64,000 bases of DNA from JADMJV01 sp964649085. GTDB lineage: Bacteria; Vulcanimicrobiota; Xenobia; Xenobiales; JADMJV01. Position numbers and translations under genes: made by a program. Of this stretch, positions 22,170 to 31,422 are shown in pieces. Below the pieces are notes generated by a model. It did no database searches, was not told the DNA's origin, and saw nothing but the letters and a program-made list of their open reading frames with translations. The stretch covers positions 62,001 to 126,000 of the forward strand of contig CAZYPN010000004.1 of NCBI GenBank assembly GCA_964649085.1, in the 5' to 3' direction. How positions within the stretch are numbered: position 1 is the first letter of the stretch; each line of letters opens with the position of its first letter.

Positions 22170-22505
22170 CTAGGCACTTTCCAGACTGAGGATCAGCAGC
22201 CCCATTTGAATGGTGTCTCCGGGCACCAGGGGCCGGGGGGTCTTCGATTCCACGGGGAAGTTGTTGACCAGGGTCTTGTTGGTCTGGGAGCGCTGATGCA
22301 ATACGTAGGATTTCTTGCGTTCGTCCCAGCACAACTCGGCATGCTGGCGCGAAACCGTGGCTTCGTAAAAAAACAGGAAGCCTTCGGCACTCTCGCCCTG
22401 GGAGGTGGCTCGCCCCAGCATGACGCTGCGAGTGTGCAGCGGCAGCACCAGCCCCTGCTGCTGACCGCGAACGATTTTCAGGCACAGCCCCGATGACCAA
22501 CTCAT
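22170..22505 (-). CDS. Single-FHA-domain protein
   Basis: The 111-residue protein is one FHA domain with LGRATSQGE, TVSRQHAEL and TNKTLVNN, the residues expected to bind phosphothreonine. It is strikingly similar to the first domain of the next gene downstream, sharing GRATSQGE, LFFYE, TVSR-x-HAEL and KKSY. A local duplication is therefore likely. Its ATG overlaps the hflX stop as ATGA. Confidence 0.88.
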   Translation of the reverse strand: MSWSSGLCLKIVRGQQQGLVLPLHTRSVMLGRATSQGESAEGFLFFYEATVSRQHAELCWDERKKSYVLHQRSQTNKTLVNNFPVESKTPRPLVPGDTIQMGLLILSLESA

Positions 22506-24112
22506 AACTTCTCTTCGATGGCTTCGAGAAGTTCTCCGATTCCCCGGCCGTCCAGCGCAGAAATTTGCAAAACCTGGTGGCTCTCGAGCAGGGGGCTGGG
22601 CCGGTCTACCAGATCGAGTTTGTTCAGCACCACCAACTGAGGCAGATTGTCGATGGCCAGGTCGCTCAAGATTTGCTCGACGGCTTCAAGATGAGCCGGG
22701 TGGTCGGGGTCGGAGGCGTCGAGCAGATGCACCAGCAGATCGGCACCCGAGAGTTCCTCGAGGGTGGCTCTGAAGGCTCGGGCCAGATCCTCGGGTAGAT
22801 CGCGGATGAAACCCACCGTGTCGGTCAACAGGACATGACGCCCCGAGGGCAGCCGGAGCCGCCGGGTGGTGGCCTCCAGGGTGGCAAACATGCGGTGCTC
22901 GGCCAGCACCTGGCTGTCGGTGAGCCTGTTGAGCAGGGTTGATTTTCCGGCGTTGGTATAGCCCACGATCGAGACGATCGGCACCTCATTCTTCAGGCGG
23001 CGGTCCCGACGTAGCTTACGCTGCTTGGAGAGCTCGTCCAGTTCTTTCTCCAGTCGGGTGATGCGGTCGCGAATGCGGCGCTGCCACACTTCCATCTTGG
23101 TTTCGCCCGGGCCGCGTGCCCCGATACCGCCGGTCAGGCGTGAGAGAAAGTCGTCCTTCATGACCAGGCGTGGCAGGGTGTACTTCAGCATGGCCAGTTC
23201 GACCTGCAGCTTGCCGCCACCGCTGTGAGCCCTTCGGGCGAAAATGTTCAGGATCAGCTGGGTACGGTCCCATACCTCCAGATCGCCAAAGAGTGAAATG
23301 GCCCTCACCTGTGAGGCGGTCAGTTCTCCGTCAAAAATCAGTAGCTCCACTCCAAGCTGCATACACTGGATGTAGAGATCCTTCAGTTTGCCGCTGCCCA
23401 CCACGTAGCGGGGGTCGAGCTTGGGGCGCCGCTGGGTGACGATGTCTACCACTTCAAAGTCGGCCGACTCGGCCAGGCTCTGCAGCTCGAGCATTTGATG
23501 GCGCAGCAATTCGAGGGGGCCGGTGGTTACGCCCACCAGAATGGCGCGTCGCAGTTGGCCCGTGCCCCGCTGACGCGACCAGTTGGAACTCAGTTCGCGC
23601 TCCAGCCCGTCGATAAAATGAACGAAGTCCTGGGGCAGTTGATGCAGGCTGGGGCAAGACTCGCTCTGGCAGGGCTGTTGCGAGCCGCCCTCGGGCTTGA
23701 GATGGGCCCAAAATACCTTGCCCGGCAGCCCCTGTTCGGTGGCTTCCAGGGCCAGAATCAGGTCGAACCGCAACAGCGCCAGATCGGTGAGGTCGTCCTG
23801 GCTCAGAGGTTCACCCTGGAGGTGGGTGTGCACAAAGCGCAATCCGCGCAAACGCGTTTTCCCGGCCCGGTAGCGGCCCAGTCCGGTGAGTTCGATCTGG
23901 CGGGCGTCACCGACGAAGACTTCTTGCACCTTGCCTCGACGGTCGACGAAAAGACCCACCTGGCGCGAAATCTCGCGAGAGATCTCGCAAAGAGTTCTGC
24001 CCAGTTCGGGACTGATGAACTGGTCGGGCGGTACTCGACGCTGATAGAGTTTCTCCAGCCGCTGCTTGTGGCTGGGCTTGAGTCCGCTGAGATTACCCTG
24101 GACTTTATGCAT
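22502..24112 (-). CDS. hflX: Ribosome-associated GTPase HflX, long form
   Basis: The 536-residue GTPase rescues or splits stalled ribosomes under stress. The HflX-specific region VVGSGKL ... DGELTASQVR and GGIGARGPGETKMEVWQRRI precedes the G domain with G1 GYTNAGKS (about 383), G3 DTVGFIRDLP and G4 NKLD. About 110 extra N-terminal residues (ISPELGRTLCEISREISRQV) are absent from the 426-residue E. coli protein but occur in long HflX variants. The ATG at 24112 begins that N-terminal domain; the frame is open upstream but there overlaps the epimerase gene. It is part of the long minus-strand operon. Confidence 0.93.
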   Translation of the reverse strand: MHKVQGNLSGLKPSHKQRLEKLYQRRVPPDQFISPELGRTLCEISREISRQVGLFVDRRGKVQEVFVGDARQIELTGLGRYRAGKTRLRGLRFVHTHLQGEPLSQDDLTDLALLRFDLILALEATEQGLPGKVFWAHLKPEGGSQQPCQSESCPSLHQLPQDFVHFIDGLERELSSNWSRQRGTGQLRRAILVGVTTGPLELLRHQMLELQSLAESADFEVVDIVTQRRPKLDPRYVVGSGKLKDLYIQCMQLGVELLIFDGELTASQVRAISLFGDLEVWDRTQLILNIFARRAHSGGGKLQVELAMLKYTLPRLVMKDDFLSRLTGGIGARGPGETKMEVWQRRIRDRITRLEKELDELSKQRKLRRDRRLKNEVPIVSIVGYTNAGKSTLLNRLTDSQVLAEHRMFATLEATTRRLRLPSGRHVLLTDTVGFIRDLPEDLARAFRATLEELSGADLLVHLLDASDPDHPAHLEAVEQILSDLAIDNLPQLVVLNKLDLVDRPSPLLESHQVLQISALDGRGIGELLEAIEEKL

Positions 24113-24122
24113 CCGCAGGCAA

Positions 24123-25121
24123 TTACCAGTTTTGCTCGGAAACCTCCTCCAGCAATTTGCCCACCGGCCCCCCTTGAGTTTGCAGCCACTGCAGATAGCG
24201 TTGCAAGCCCTCATCGATGCCCACAACGGCCTGAACGCCCAGCCGCCGAGCCCGCTCGGGCGAAGCGAAGTGGCGTTGCACATCGCCGGGCCGGGCGGGT
24301 CGGTGGCTGACGCCCAGTTGTTCACGGCCCAACAAGCGCAGCAATTTTTGGGCGATTTCCAGCACACTGACCTCCTCGCCCCGTGCCAGATTCAGGGTCT
24401 GTCCCAGGGTTTCCGGATGGGCGGTCAGCTCCATCAGTCCCCTGCAGGTGTCCTGGACATAGGTGAAGTCGCGCTTCTGATCGCCCGCGCCAAAGATCAG
24501 CGGCGGCAATCCGTTGAGAATGCGCACGGCGAAGCGGGGAATGACTTCGCCGCTGGCTCCTTCGTGATGTTCCCTGGGCCCATAAGTATTGAAGGGGCGA
24601 ATCACCGTGATCGGCATGCCGTGGGTGCGTTCGTAGGCACGGGTGTAGAGCTCGCCGGCCGACTTGGAGGCACCGTAGACCGTGGTGGGTTCCAGTGGGT
24701 GTGTTTCGTCCATGGGAACCCGTTGAGCCGTGCCGTAGACCTCGGACGAAGAGCAGTAGAGAAAGCGCTGCAGGCGGGCGCATCCGAGCCGGCAGGCTTC
24801 CAACAGACGCAAAGTACCTGTAGCGTTGACCTCGTGGACGTGCTCGGGCTGGCTCAACGAGACTCTCAGGCAGGCTACGGCAAGATGGAACACCACTTCG
24901 ACGCGGCTCAGGTCCGGCAATTGCTCGGGTTGCAGAATGCTGGCCTGATGAAACTCCAGTCGACCGCTGGAGCGAGCCGCTTGCAAATGGGACAGTCGGC
25001 CCACCGAAAGGTCGTCGATGGCCAGCACCTCGGCACCGGCCTCGACCAGTGCATCGCAAAGGTTGCTGCCGATGAAGCCCGCCGCCCCCGTAACCAGAAC
25101 CCTGCGGCCAGACCAGTTCAT
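24123..25121 (-). CDS. NAD-dependent sugar-nucleotide epimerase/dehydratase
   Basis: The 332-residue short-chain dehydrogenase of the extended type has the NAD-binding GAAGFIG (12-18), the catalytic SSSEVYG and YGASK (Y149, K153) and the sugar-binding RPFNTYGPR. It acts on an NDP-sugar, for example as a 4-epimerase or 4,6-dehydratase; the substrate cannot be told from the sequence. Its neighbours, a Gfo/Idh oxidoreductase and a methyltransferase, suggest a small pathway for a modified sugar of a surface glycan. It overlaps the upstream gene as ATGA. Confidence 0.9.
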   Translation of the reverse strand: MNWSGRRVLVTGAAGFIGSNLCDALVEAGAEVLAIDDLSVGRLSHLQAARSSGRLEFHQASILQPEQLPDLSRVEVVFHLAVACLRVSLSQPEHVHEVNATGTLRLLEACRLGCARLQRFLYCSSSEVYGTAQRVPMDETHPLEPTTVYGASKSAGELYTRAYERTHGMPITVIRPFNTYGPREHHEGASGEVIPRFAVRILNGLPPLIFGAGDQKRDFTYVQDTCRGLMELTAHPETLGQTLNLARGEEVSVLEIAQKLLRLLGREQLGVSHRPARPGDVQRHFASPERARRLGVQAVVGIDEGLQRYLQWLQTQGGPVGKLLEEVSEQNW

Positions 25122-26131
25122 GGCAACTCCACCGGGGCCCCGCGCAGTTGGATCGAGCGGCTGGCGGCTTCGATCCAGCGCGCCACCCGCAGACCTGATT
25201 GTCCGTCGCTGCGCGGCTTTTGCCCGCGAGTAATGCAGTCGACGAAATGTTGAACCTCGTTCTCCAGGGGCTCACCCTGGGGAATTTTCGGGCACCAGCA
25301 GTCTCCGCTGCGATAGCTGATCAGCAGTTGCTGCAGTGATTTTTCGTCGCTAACGGTGATGCCCTTGTCGTAGACCCGCACCCGCTCCGAGGGTTCCAGG
25401 TCGTTGTAGACGATCATCTGTTTTTCGCCTCCGATCAGAGTTCGTCGCAGCTTGACGGGGGCCAGCCAGTTGGCGTGAATATGGGCCACCAGATTGTCTT
25501 CGAAGAAGCAGGTCATATAGGCCATGTTTTCGGGCTGACCGGCAACGTGGGCGATGCCTGTTGCCGAAACGGCCTGGGGCTTGTGTTGGGGCAGCAGATA
25601 GTCGAGCATGGCCAGGTCGTGCACAGCCAGGTCCCAAAGGACGTTGACATCCTTTTGAAACAGGCCGAGGTTGACCCGGGTCGAGTCGAAATAAAGGATC
25701 GGGCCCAGCCTGCCCGAGTCGAGAATCTCTCGAATGCAGTGGACAGCCGGCGCATAGACAAAGGTGTGGTCGACCATCAGCACCTTGCCGCGCTGTGCGG
25801 CCAGATCGATCAGTCGCTGGATCTGCTGTGAGTCGTCGCAGAGAGGTTTTTCCACCAGCACATGGCGGTCGGCTTCCAGTACCTGGCGGGCCAGGGCAAA
25901 ATGGGTGTGGGTTGGGGTGGCGATGGCCACGGCCTCCACTTTGGGGTCCCTCAGCGCCTCGCTCAGGTCGGTGCAGCACGAAACCGTGGGGAAGCGCTTC
26001 TTGACCTGCTCCAGGCGACTGGCCTGGGCATCGCACACCCAGCGCAGTTCCACCTCGTCGTTGGCGTAAAAGTTGCGCACCAGGTTCGGGCCCCAATAGC
26101 CATAGCCCACCACGGCCACTCCCAGAGACAT
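25118..26131 (-). CDS. Gfo/Idh/MocA-family oxidoreductase
   Basis: The 337-residue protein has an N-terminal Rossmann fold (VVGYGYWGPNLVRNF, ATPTHTHF, EKP at 94-96) and the C-terminal alpha/beta domain of the family. These enzymes oxidise or reduce a hydroxyl of a sugar or NDP-sugar with NAD(P). GYGYWGPN is typical of the subgroup found in sugar-nucleotide clusters. It is coupled to the epimerase (ATGA) and to the methyltransferase (TGATG). Confidence 0.88.
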   Translation of the reverse strand: MSLGVAVVGYGYWGPNLVRNFYANDEVELRWVCDAQASRLEQVKKRFPTVSCCTDLSEALRDPKVEAVAIATPTHTHFALARQVLEADRHVLVEKPLCDDSQQIQRLIDLAAQRGKVLMVDHTFVYAPAVHCIREILDSGRLGPILYFDSTRVNLGLFQKDVNVLWDLAVHDLAMLDYLLPQHKPQAVSATGIAHVAGQPENMAYMTCFFEDNLVAHIHANWLAPVKLRRTLIGGEKQMIVYNDLEPSERVRVYDKGITVSDEKSLQQLLISYRSGDCWCPKIPQGEPLENEVQHFVDCITRGQKPRSDGQSGLRVARWIEAASRSIQLRGAPVELP

Positions 26132-26760
26132 CAGGCTCTCCTCTCTTTACAGACCAGAATACAGTGACTGTAAGGCAGATGAATCAGCCCCTGGCGCAGG
26201 TAGCAGTCCACCTGGCCAAAATGCTGTCGGGCCATCTGGGCATAGGTTTCCAGAGGGCGGACGTGCTGGCCGCGGTCGCGCGACACCCACCAGCGCGACC
26301 ACCGGCTTTGCCCCCGATGGTAACACGGGTCGATGCTGGTCCAATGGCCGCCCTGGGCCAGCTGGCTGCTGGCCTGAGCCAGCAGCCACTCGACGCTGGC
26401 GTCGTCGAGATGGTGCAGGAGGCCGAGGGCTACAATGCGCTGAAATGGACCTTCGGGCAGTTGCGACCCGGGCCCCAACTCCTGTTGAAAGCAGCGTTCG
26501 GCGGCCAGCCCAAAGCGACTGCAGGCCGATTGCAGATAGGCTGCGTTGGCGTCGAGGCCGTGGTAGTCGGTCTGGGGCAGAAAAGGCAGCAGGTCGCCCG
26601 GTCCACAGCCCAGGTCGAGCAAGCGCTGCCCGGGGTGGGCCTGAATGTATTCCTGGCTGAAGATACGGCGCAGGTTGTCTCCGCCCACCAGGCGTTGGAA
26701 CAGCCGATACAACCAGGGCAGGCGCATCCAGCCACGCAGCCCGCTGCGGATTTCGCCCAA
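26131..26760 (-). CDS. Class I SAM-dependent methyltransferase
   Basis: The 209-residue protein has motif I LLDLGCGPGDLL (about 47-58), the acidic YHGLDAN and the late IVALGLLHHLDD motif of the class I Rossmann fold. The acceptor is unknown. Position before the oxidoreductase and epimerase suggests a sugar or lipid acceptor, as an inference. The frame begins with TTG at 26760, four bases after the aminopeptidase stop. ATG 26727 (MRLPWLYRLF) is a possible alternative. Confidence 0.83.
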   Translation of the reverse strand: MGEIRSGLRGWMRLPWLYRLFQRLVGGDNLRRIFSQEYIQAHPGQRLLDLGCGPGDLLPFLPQTDYHGLDANAAYLQSACSRFGLAAERCFQQELGPGSQLPEGPFQRIVALGLLHHLDDASVEWLLAQASSQLAQGGHWTSIDPCYHRGQSRWSRWWVSRDRGQHVRPLETYAQMARQHFGQVDCYLRQGLIHLPYSHCILVCKERRA

Positions 26761-26764
26761 GGCG

Positions 26765-27889
<1,125 letters not shown>

Positions 27890-27978
27890 AATGGTGTTCT
27901 CCTGTGACAGAATGCAAGGGGCAGTTCTCAGGTGTATCGTCTGGAACCTTCTAACACTTTCTCAGAAGGCTTTTGCGG

Positions 27979-28007
27979 TTGCGTCTGGCGAATTGCAGTG
28001 CTAAACT
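27979..28007 (+). promoter_or_regulatory. Probable promoter of the amidohydrolase gene
   Basis: A -35-like TTGCGT, a 17-base spacer ending in TGC and a -10-like TAAACT stand 56 bases before the ATG at 28063. The match is moderate. The 173-base gap also must contain the divergent aminopeptidase promoter, which I could not identify. Confidence 0.45.
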
Positions 28008-28062
28008 CTCCCGGAACCGGGTCCCTGGCCTGGCTCAACGGGAGACCGGAAGAAGGAAGCAC

Positions 28063-28881
28063 ATGTCCCGACTACCTCTGTTGTTGTCGATTCCTCATGG
28101 CGGCTCAATGTTGCCCCGAGAATATGCCCCGCGCTTCGCTCTCACGGCCGCTGAGTTGTTTCACGAATCCGATCCCTGGACCCGCGAGATTTTCGCCATG
28201 GGCGAAGCCGTTCAGGGCCGGATCGAGGCGGAGGTCGCCAAGGCGGTGGTCGACCTGAATTGTGACCCCTCGCTGGTTCCGCCCAAGGTCGACTACGGAG
28301 CAATCAAGCGATGTACGGCCTTCGGTCGCCCGATCTGGACCGAAGATGGTTTCCCCACTTCAGAGGAAATGGACCGTCTGCTCGACCGCTATCATCGGCC
28401 TTATCACGACGTGCTGCATCGCACTTCCAATCGCGGCGGGGTGCGCCTGGCGATCGACTGTCATTCGCTGTATGCCTACGGACCTCCAGGTGCTCCCGAT
28501 GCCGAGCAAGCCCGTCCGCTTTTTGTTCTGGGCAATCTTGGCGACGAAAAAGGTGAGGGCAATGCCATTACGGCCCCGCCAGGTCTGTTGCAGTTGCTCG
28601 GAGAGCTGTTGGAGAAGGAATTTCAGGATATCGAACCCCTACCTGGCACGGTTCGCGTGGCCGTTAACGCTCCTGTGGTCAGCAACTACACCCTGCGTCG
28701 ACACGGCAAAGGGCGAACGCCCTGGCTGCAATTGAGCATGAATCGCTGTGTCTATTTGAAAAATCCGGCCGACGTGTCCAATGTCCCCGACAGCGACCGC
28801 GAAGGAATCAGCCAGCTGCGGCGCCGATTGTTCTCGGTGATGTGTGACCTTTCTGATCGCCTCGAGGACTTTCTTCAGTAA
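28063..28881 (+). CDS. N-formylglutamate amidohydrolase-family protein
   Basis: The 272-residue protein has SIPHGGSMLP near the N-terminus, DLNCDPS at about 67-73 and AIDCHSLYAYGP in the middle. These are the metal-binding motifs of the HutG-type N-formylglutamate deformylase family. It would hydrolyse an N-acyl or N-formyl amino acid; no other histidine-degradation genes are nearby, so the true substrate is open. The ATG has AAGGA five bases upstream. The next gene, an XRE regulator, begins one base after its stop region and may control it. Confidence 0.82.
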   Translation: MSRLPLLLSIPHGGSMLPREYAPRFALTAAELFHESDPWTREIFAMGEAVQGRIEAEVAKAVVDLNCDPSLVPPKVDYGAIKRCTAFGRPIWTEDGFPTSEEMDRLLDRYHRPYHDVLHRTSNRGGVRLAIDCHSLYAYGPPGAPDAEQARPLFVLGNLGDEKGEGNAITAPPGLLQLLGELLEKEFQDIEPLPGTVRVAVNAPVVSNYTLRRHGKGRTPWLQLSMNRCVYLKNPADVSNVPDSDREGISQLRRRLFSVMCDLSDRLEDFLQ

Positions 28882-28882
28882 C

Positions 28883-29281
28883 GTGTCCAACCTTTCCCAA
28901 ATCATTGGGCGGCACGTACGCCGGCTCCGCCGCGACCACGTGATGACCCAGCAAGCTTTGGCTCGCCGAATCGGGGTCAATGCTTCCTTCATCGGTCCAT
29001 TGGAAAAGGGCCAAAAGGCCCCAAGCCTGCAGACTATCGAGCGCCTTTCCGAGGTGTTCAAGGTGCCGACCTTTACTTTTTTCATCGATGACGAAGCCGA
29101 AGACCGGGCGGCCATCGACCGGATTCGGGCGCTGGTGGGTTCCCGCCCCGTGGAGGAAAGGGACTTCTTGCTGAAGACGCTGGAAGAGATGGTCAAGTTG
29201 TTGAGGCGTCGTCCGCGCAAGTCTGCGCCGCGTGGGGCTGCAGACGGCAAAGGGCGCGAGGGCGATGTCGGTCTCGCGTAG
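28883..29281 (+). CDS. XRE-family transcriptional regulator
   Basis: The 132-residue protein has an N-terminal helix-turn-helix (IGRHVRRLRRDHVMTQQALA ... NASFIGPLEKGQKAPS, about 6-55). A C-terminal helical region with many acidic and basic residues follows. GTG 28883 is chosen since it begins just before the HTH; an earlier GTG at 28844 would overlap the amidohydrolase. Targets are unknown. Confidence 0.82.
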   Translation: MSNLSQIIGRHVRRLRRDHVMTQQALARRIGVNASFIGPLEKGQKAPSLQTIERLSEVFKVPTFTFFIDDEAEDRAAIDRIRALVGSRPVEERDFLLKTLEEMVKLLRRRPRKSAPRGAADGKGREGDVGLA

Positions 29282-29603
29282 GGCCCGGCGAGAGGCCGCC
29301 CGGCGTGAGGCAAAGACCGCATTGCCCTCGGGGGCTGCTGCGGGCCAGGTCGACCCGCGCATCGCCTTACACTGGTCGCGGCTGCGGCGAAGACTGCGCC
29401 TGGTTCTGCTGATCAGCACCCTGGCGGCGCTGGTTCCTCTGCGCCTCTTTCGCGATCCGCTGGCGCTCTGGCTGGAGCAATATGGTTGGGGGGCTCGACT
29501 GGCGCTGGTGGCGCTGCTGCTTAGCCCCGCCCTGCTGACCTGGATGATCGGTCTGGGTCAGTTGCGGGACCTGCAGCAGCAGACGTCTGCTTCCGCTAAG
29601 TGA
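29265..29603 (+). CDS. Small membrane protein
   Basis: The 112-residue product has a basic N-terminus (RRARREAARREAK) and two hydrophobic helices (LVLLISTLAALVPLRLF and LALVALLLSPALLTWMIGL). I recognise no family. The ATG at 29265 overlaps the regulator gene by 17 bases and has GAGGG close upstream. Its end overlaps the convergent fabG by 8 bases. Confidence 0.6.
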   Translation: MSVSRRARREAARREAKTALPSGAAAGQVDPRIALHWSRLRRRLRLVLLISTLAALVPLRLFRDPLALWLEQYGWGARLALVALLLSPALLTWMIGLGQLRDLQQQTSASAK

Positions 29604-30336
29604 CCGCCCCGCCGTCCACGCTGAGAACGTGGCCGGTGATGTAGGCGGCCTCGTCAGAGGCGAGAAACAGATAGGCATTGGCGATGTCCAGCGGCTTCCC
29701 CATGCGTGCCAGGGGCACGCGCTCGAGCAACTTGTCGATGACCTTGTCGGGGATCCCTTCGGTCATGCGGGTCTCGATGAATCCCGGAGCTACTGCGTTC
29801 ACCCGGATGCCCTTTCGTCCCAGCTCACGAGCCCAAACTTTGGTCATTCCGATCACGCCGGACTTGCTGGCCACATAGTTGGTCTGACCAAAGTTTCCGT
29901 AGAGCGCCACCACCGACGAGGCGTTCAGGATGACGCCCGAGCCCTGTTGGGCCATGACCTCGGCCACGGCCTGTGCGCACAGATACACCCCCTTGAGGTT
30001 GACAGCGATAACCGAGTCGAAGTCAGCCTCTTCCATTTTCAGCAACTGCTTGTCGCGGATGATGCCGGCATTGTTCACCAGAATGTCGACGCGTTGGAAA
30101 TGGTGAAGGACGGTTTTCAGCAGTTCTCGGACCGACTCGGGTTGGGCCGTGTTGGCGGCCAGGCCCAGGGCTTCATGTCCCTGGTCGCGGATCTGGGCTG
30201 CTGCCCCCTCGACTTCCGCCTGGTCCAGGTCGCAGAGCACCACCCGGGCACCCTCGCGGGCGAATACTTGGGCTGTCACCAGCCCGATACCACGGGCTGC
30301 GCCCGTAACAATGGCAACTTTGTCTTTGAGTCTCAA
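29596..30336 (-). CDS. fabG: 3-oxoacyl-ACP reductase-like short-chain dehydrogenase
   Basis: The 246-residue protein has the NADPH-binding GAARGIG (12-18), NNAG, the catalytic triad S141, Y154 and K158 (YVASK) and the C-terminal TGHVLSVDGG, all typical of FabG. FabG reduces 3-oxoacyl-ACP in fatty-acid elongation. It stands alone, away from other fab genes, so a paralogous role (for example on acyl-CoA) is possible. It starts with TTG at 30336, with GAGGAG upstream. Confidence 0.87.
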   Translation of the reverse strand: MRLKDKVAIVTGAARGIGLVTAQVFAREGARVVLCDLDQAEVEGAAAQIRDQGHEALGLAANTAQPESVRELLKTVLHHFQRVDILVNNAGIIRDKQLLKMEEADFDSVIAVNLKGVYLCAQAVAEVMAQQGSGVILNASSVVALYGNFGQTNYVASKSGVIGMTKVWARELGRKGIRVNAVAPGFIETRMTEGIPDKVIDKLLERVPLARMGKPLDIANAYLFLASDEAAYITGHVLSVDGGAVT

Positions 30337-30358
30337 TGCATTGCTCTCCTCTAAGGCT

Positions 30359-30401
30359 CCCTGCTGTCTATGCAGGGGGGGCTGCAGTCGGGTTGCAGCC
30401 C
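30359..30401 (-). other. Two adjacent hairpins between terC and fabG
   Basis: CCCTGC/GCAGGG (30359-30377) and GGGCTGCA/TGCAGCCC (30379-30401) are perfect short stems side by side. There is no T-tract. They may protect or process a terC-fabG transcript, or weakly terminate terC. Confidence 0.4.
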
Positions 30402-30412
30402 GGTGGGAGGCC

Positions 30413-31348
30413 TCAGTTTGGATCGGCCGCTTGCTCTTCCTGCTTGGGGAATATCAGGCTGGCCACCACCGACAGGCCGAGCAGGCCGGCGATGACGCCC
30501 AACTCGACCGCGGTGGGGATGTGAATCCACTTATGGGCCAGCATCTCGAGGCCGATGAAGACAAGAATGAGCGACAGGCCGATCTGCAGATAGTGGAACA
30601 TGCCCATGAGGCCGGCCAGGGCGAAGTAGAGGGCTCGCAGGCCAAGGATGGCCATAATGTTGGAGGAGTAGACCACAAACGAGTTCTGGGTCACGGCGAA
30701 GACGGCCGGAATCGAGTCCAGGGCGAAGACCAGGTCGGTGGTTTCGATGGCCACAGCCACGATGAACAGAGGGGTGAGGAACGTGCGACCGTCGATGCGC
30801 ACAAACAGTTGCTTGCCCACGTAGGCGGGGTGAACCGGAAAGCGCTTACGAACCCAGGTCACCACCCAGTTCTTGTCCGGGTCGACGTCGGCTTCTTCGT
30901 TAGAAAGGCCCATTTTGATCCCGCTGACGATCAAAATGGCGGCGAAGATGTAAAGGATCCAGTCGAAGCGATTGACCAGCGAGATGCCAGCCACGATGAG
31001 CACTCCGCGCATGATCAGCGCCCCCAGCACTCCCAGCAGCAGCACTCGCTGTTGGGCGTCGGCGGGCACGCGGAAATAACGGAAGATGATCAAGAAGACG
31101 AAGAGGTTGTCAACGCTGAGACTCTTCTCCAGCAAGTAGGCCGAGAGATAATCCATGGCCAGAGCCTGGCCCATCTGGGTGTAGATCCAGACATTTACCC
31201 CCAGGCCCAGCAGAATCCAGAAGATGGAACGCAGCACGGCCTGGCGCATGGACATCGGTGTCGCCTGGGGGCGCGAGCTGATCAGGTCGAGAACCAGCAA
31301 GAGCAGAACGAAAAGATTAAAGCCGGTCCATTGCGCCACCATATCCAT
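30413..31348 (-). CDS. TerC-family membrane protein
   Basis: The 311-residue protein has about eight to nine membrane helices and the TerC acidic motifs EKSLSVDNLFVF and ETTDLVFALDSIPAVFAV. Homologues (TerC, Alx, YceF) are tied to tellurite resistance, manganese export and metallation of secreted proteins. No other ter gene is nearby, so a metal-homeostasis role is more likely. The gap to the divergent methyltransferase is only 74 bases, too short for a manganese riboswitch plus promoter. Confidence 0.9.
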   Translation of the reverse strand: MDMVAQWTGFNLFVLLLLVLDLISSRPQATPMSMRQAVLRSIFWILLGLGVNVWIYTQMGQALAMDYLSAYLLEKSLSVDNLFVFLIIFRYFRVPADAQQRVLLLGVLGALIMRGVLIVAGISLVNRFDWILYIFAAILIVSGIKMGLSNEEADVDPDKNWVVTWVRKRFPVHPAYVGKQLFVRIDGRTFLTPLFIVAVAIETTDLVFALDSIPAVFAVTQNSFVVYSSNIMAILGLRALYFALAGLMGMFHYLQIGLSLILVFIGLEMLAHKWIHIPTAVELGVIAGLLGLSVVASLIFPKQEEQAADPN

Positions 31349-31422
31349 CGACCTTTGCTTTGGTGCCCTGTGGGAAGATCCCTGGTGGCAGGGTCCGAGG
31401 TTCTCGGAACAAAGAGAGCTTC

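Noticed and set aside
31349..31422. A manganese riboswitch (yybP-ykoY) before terC
   Set aside because: The divergent gap is only 74 bases and lacks the conserved loops.
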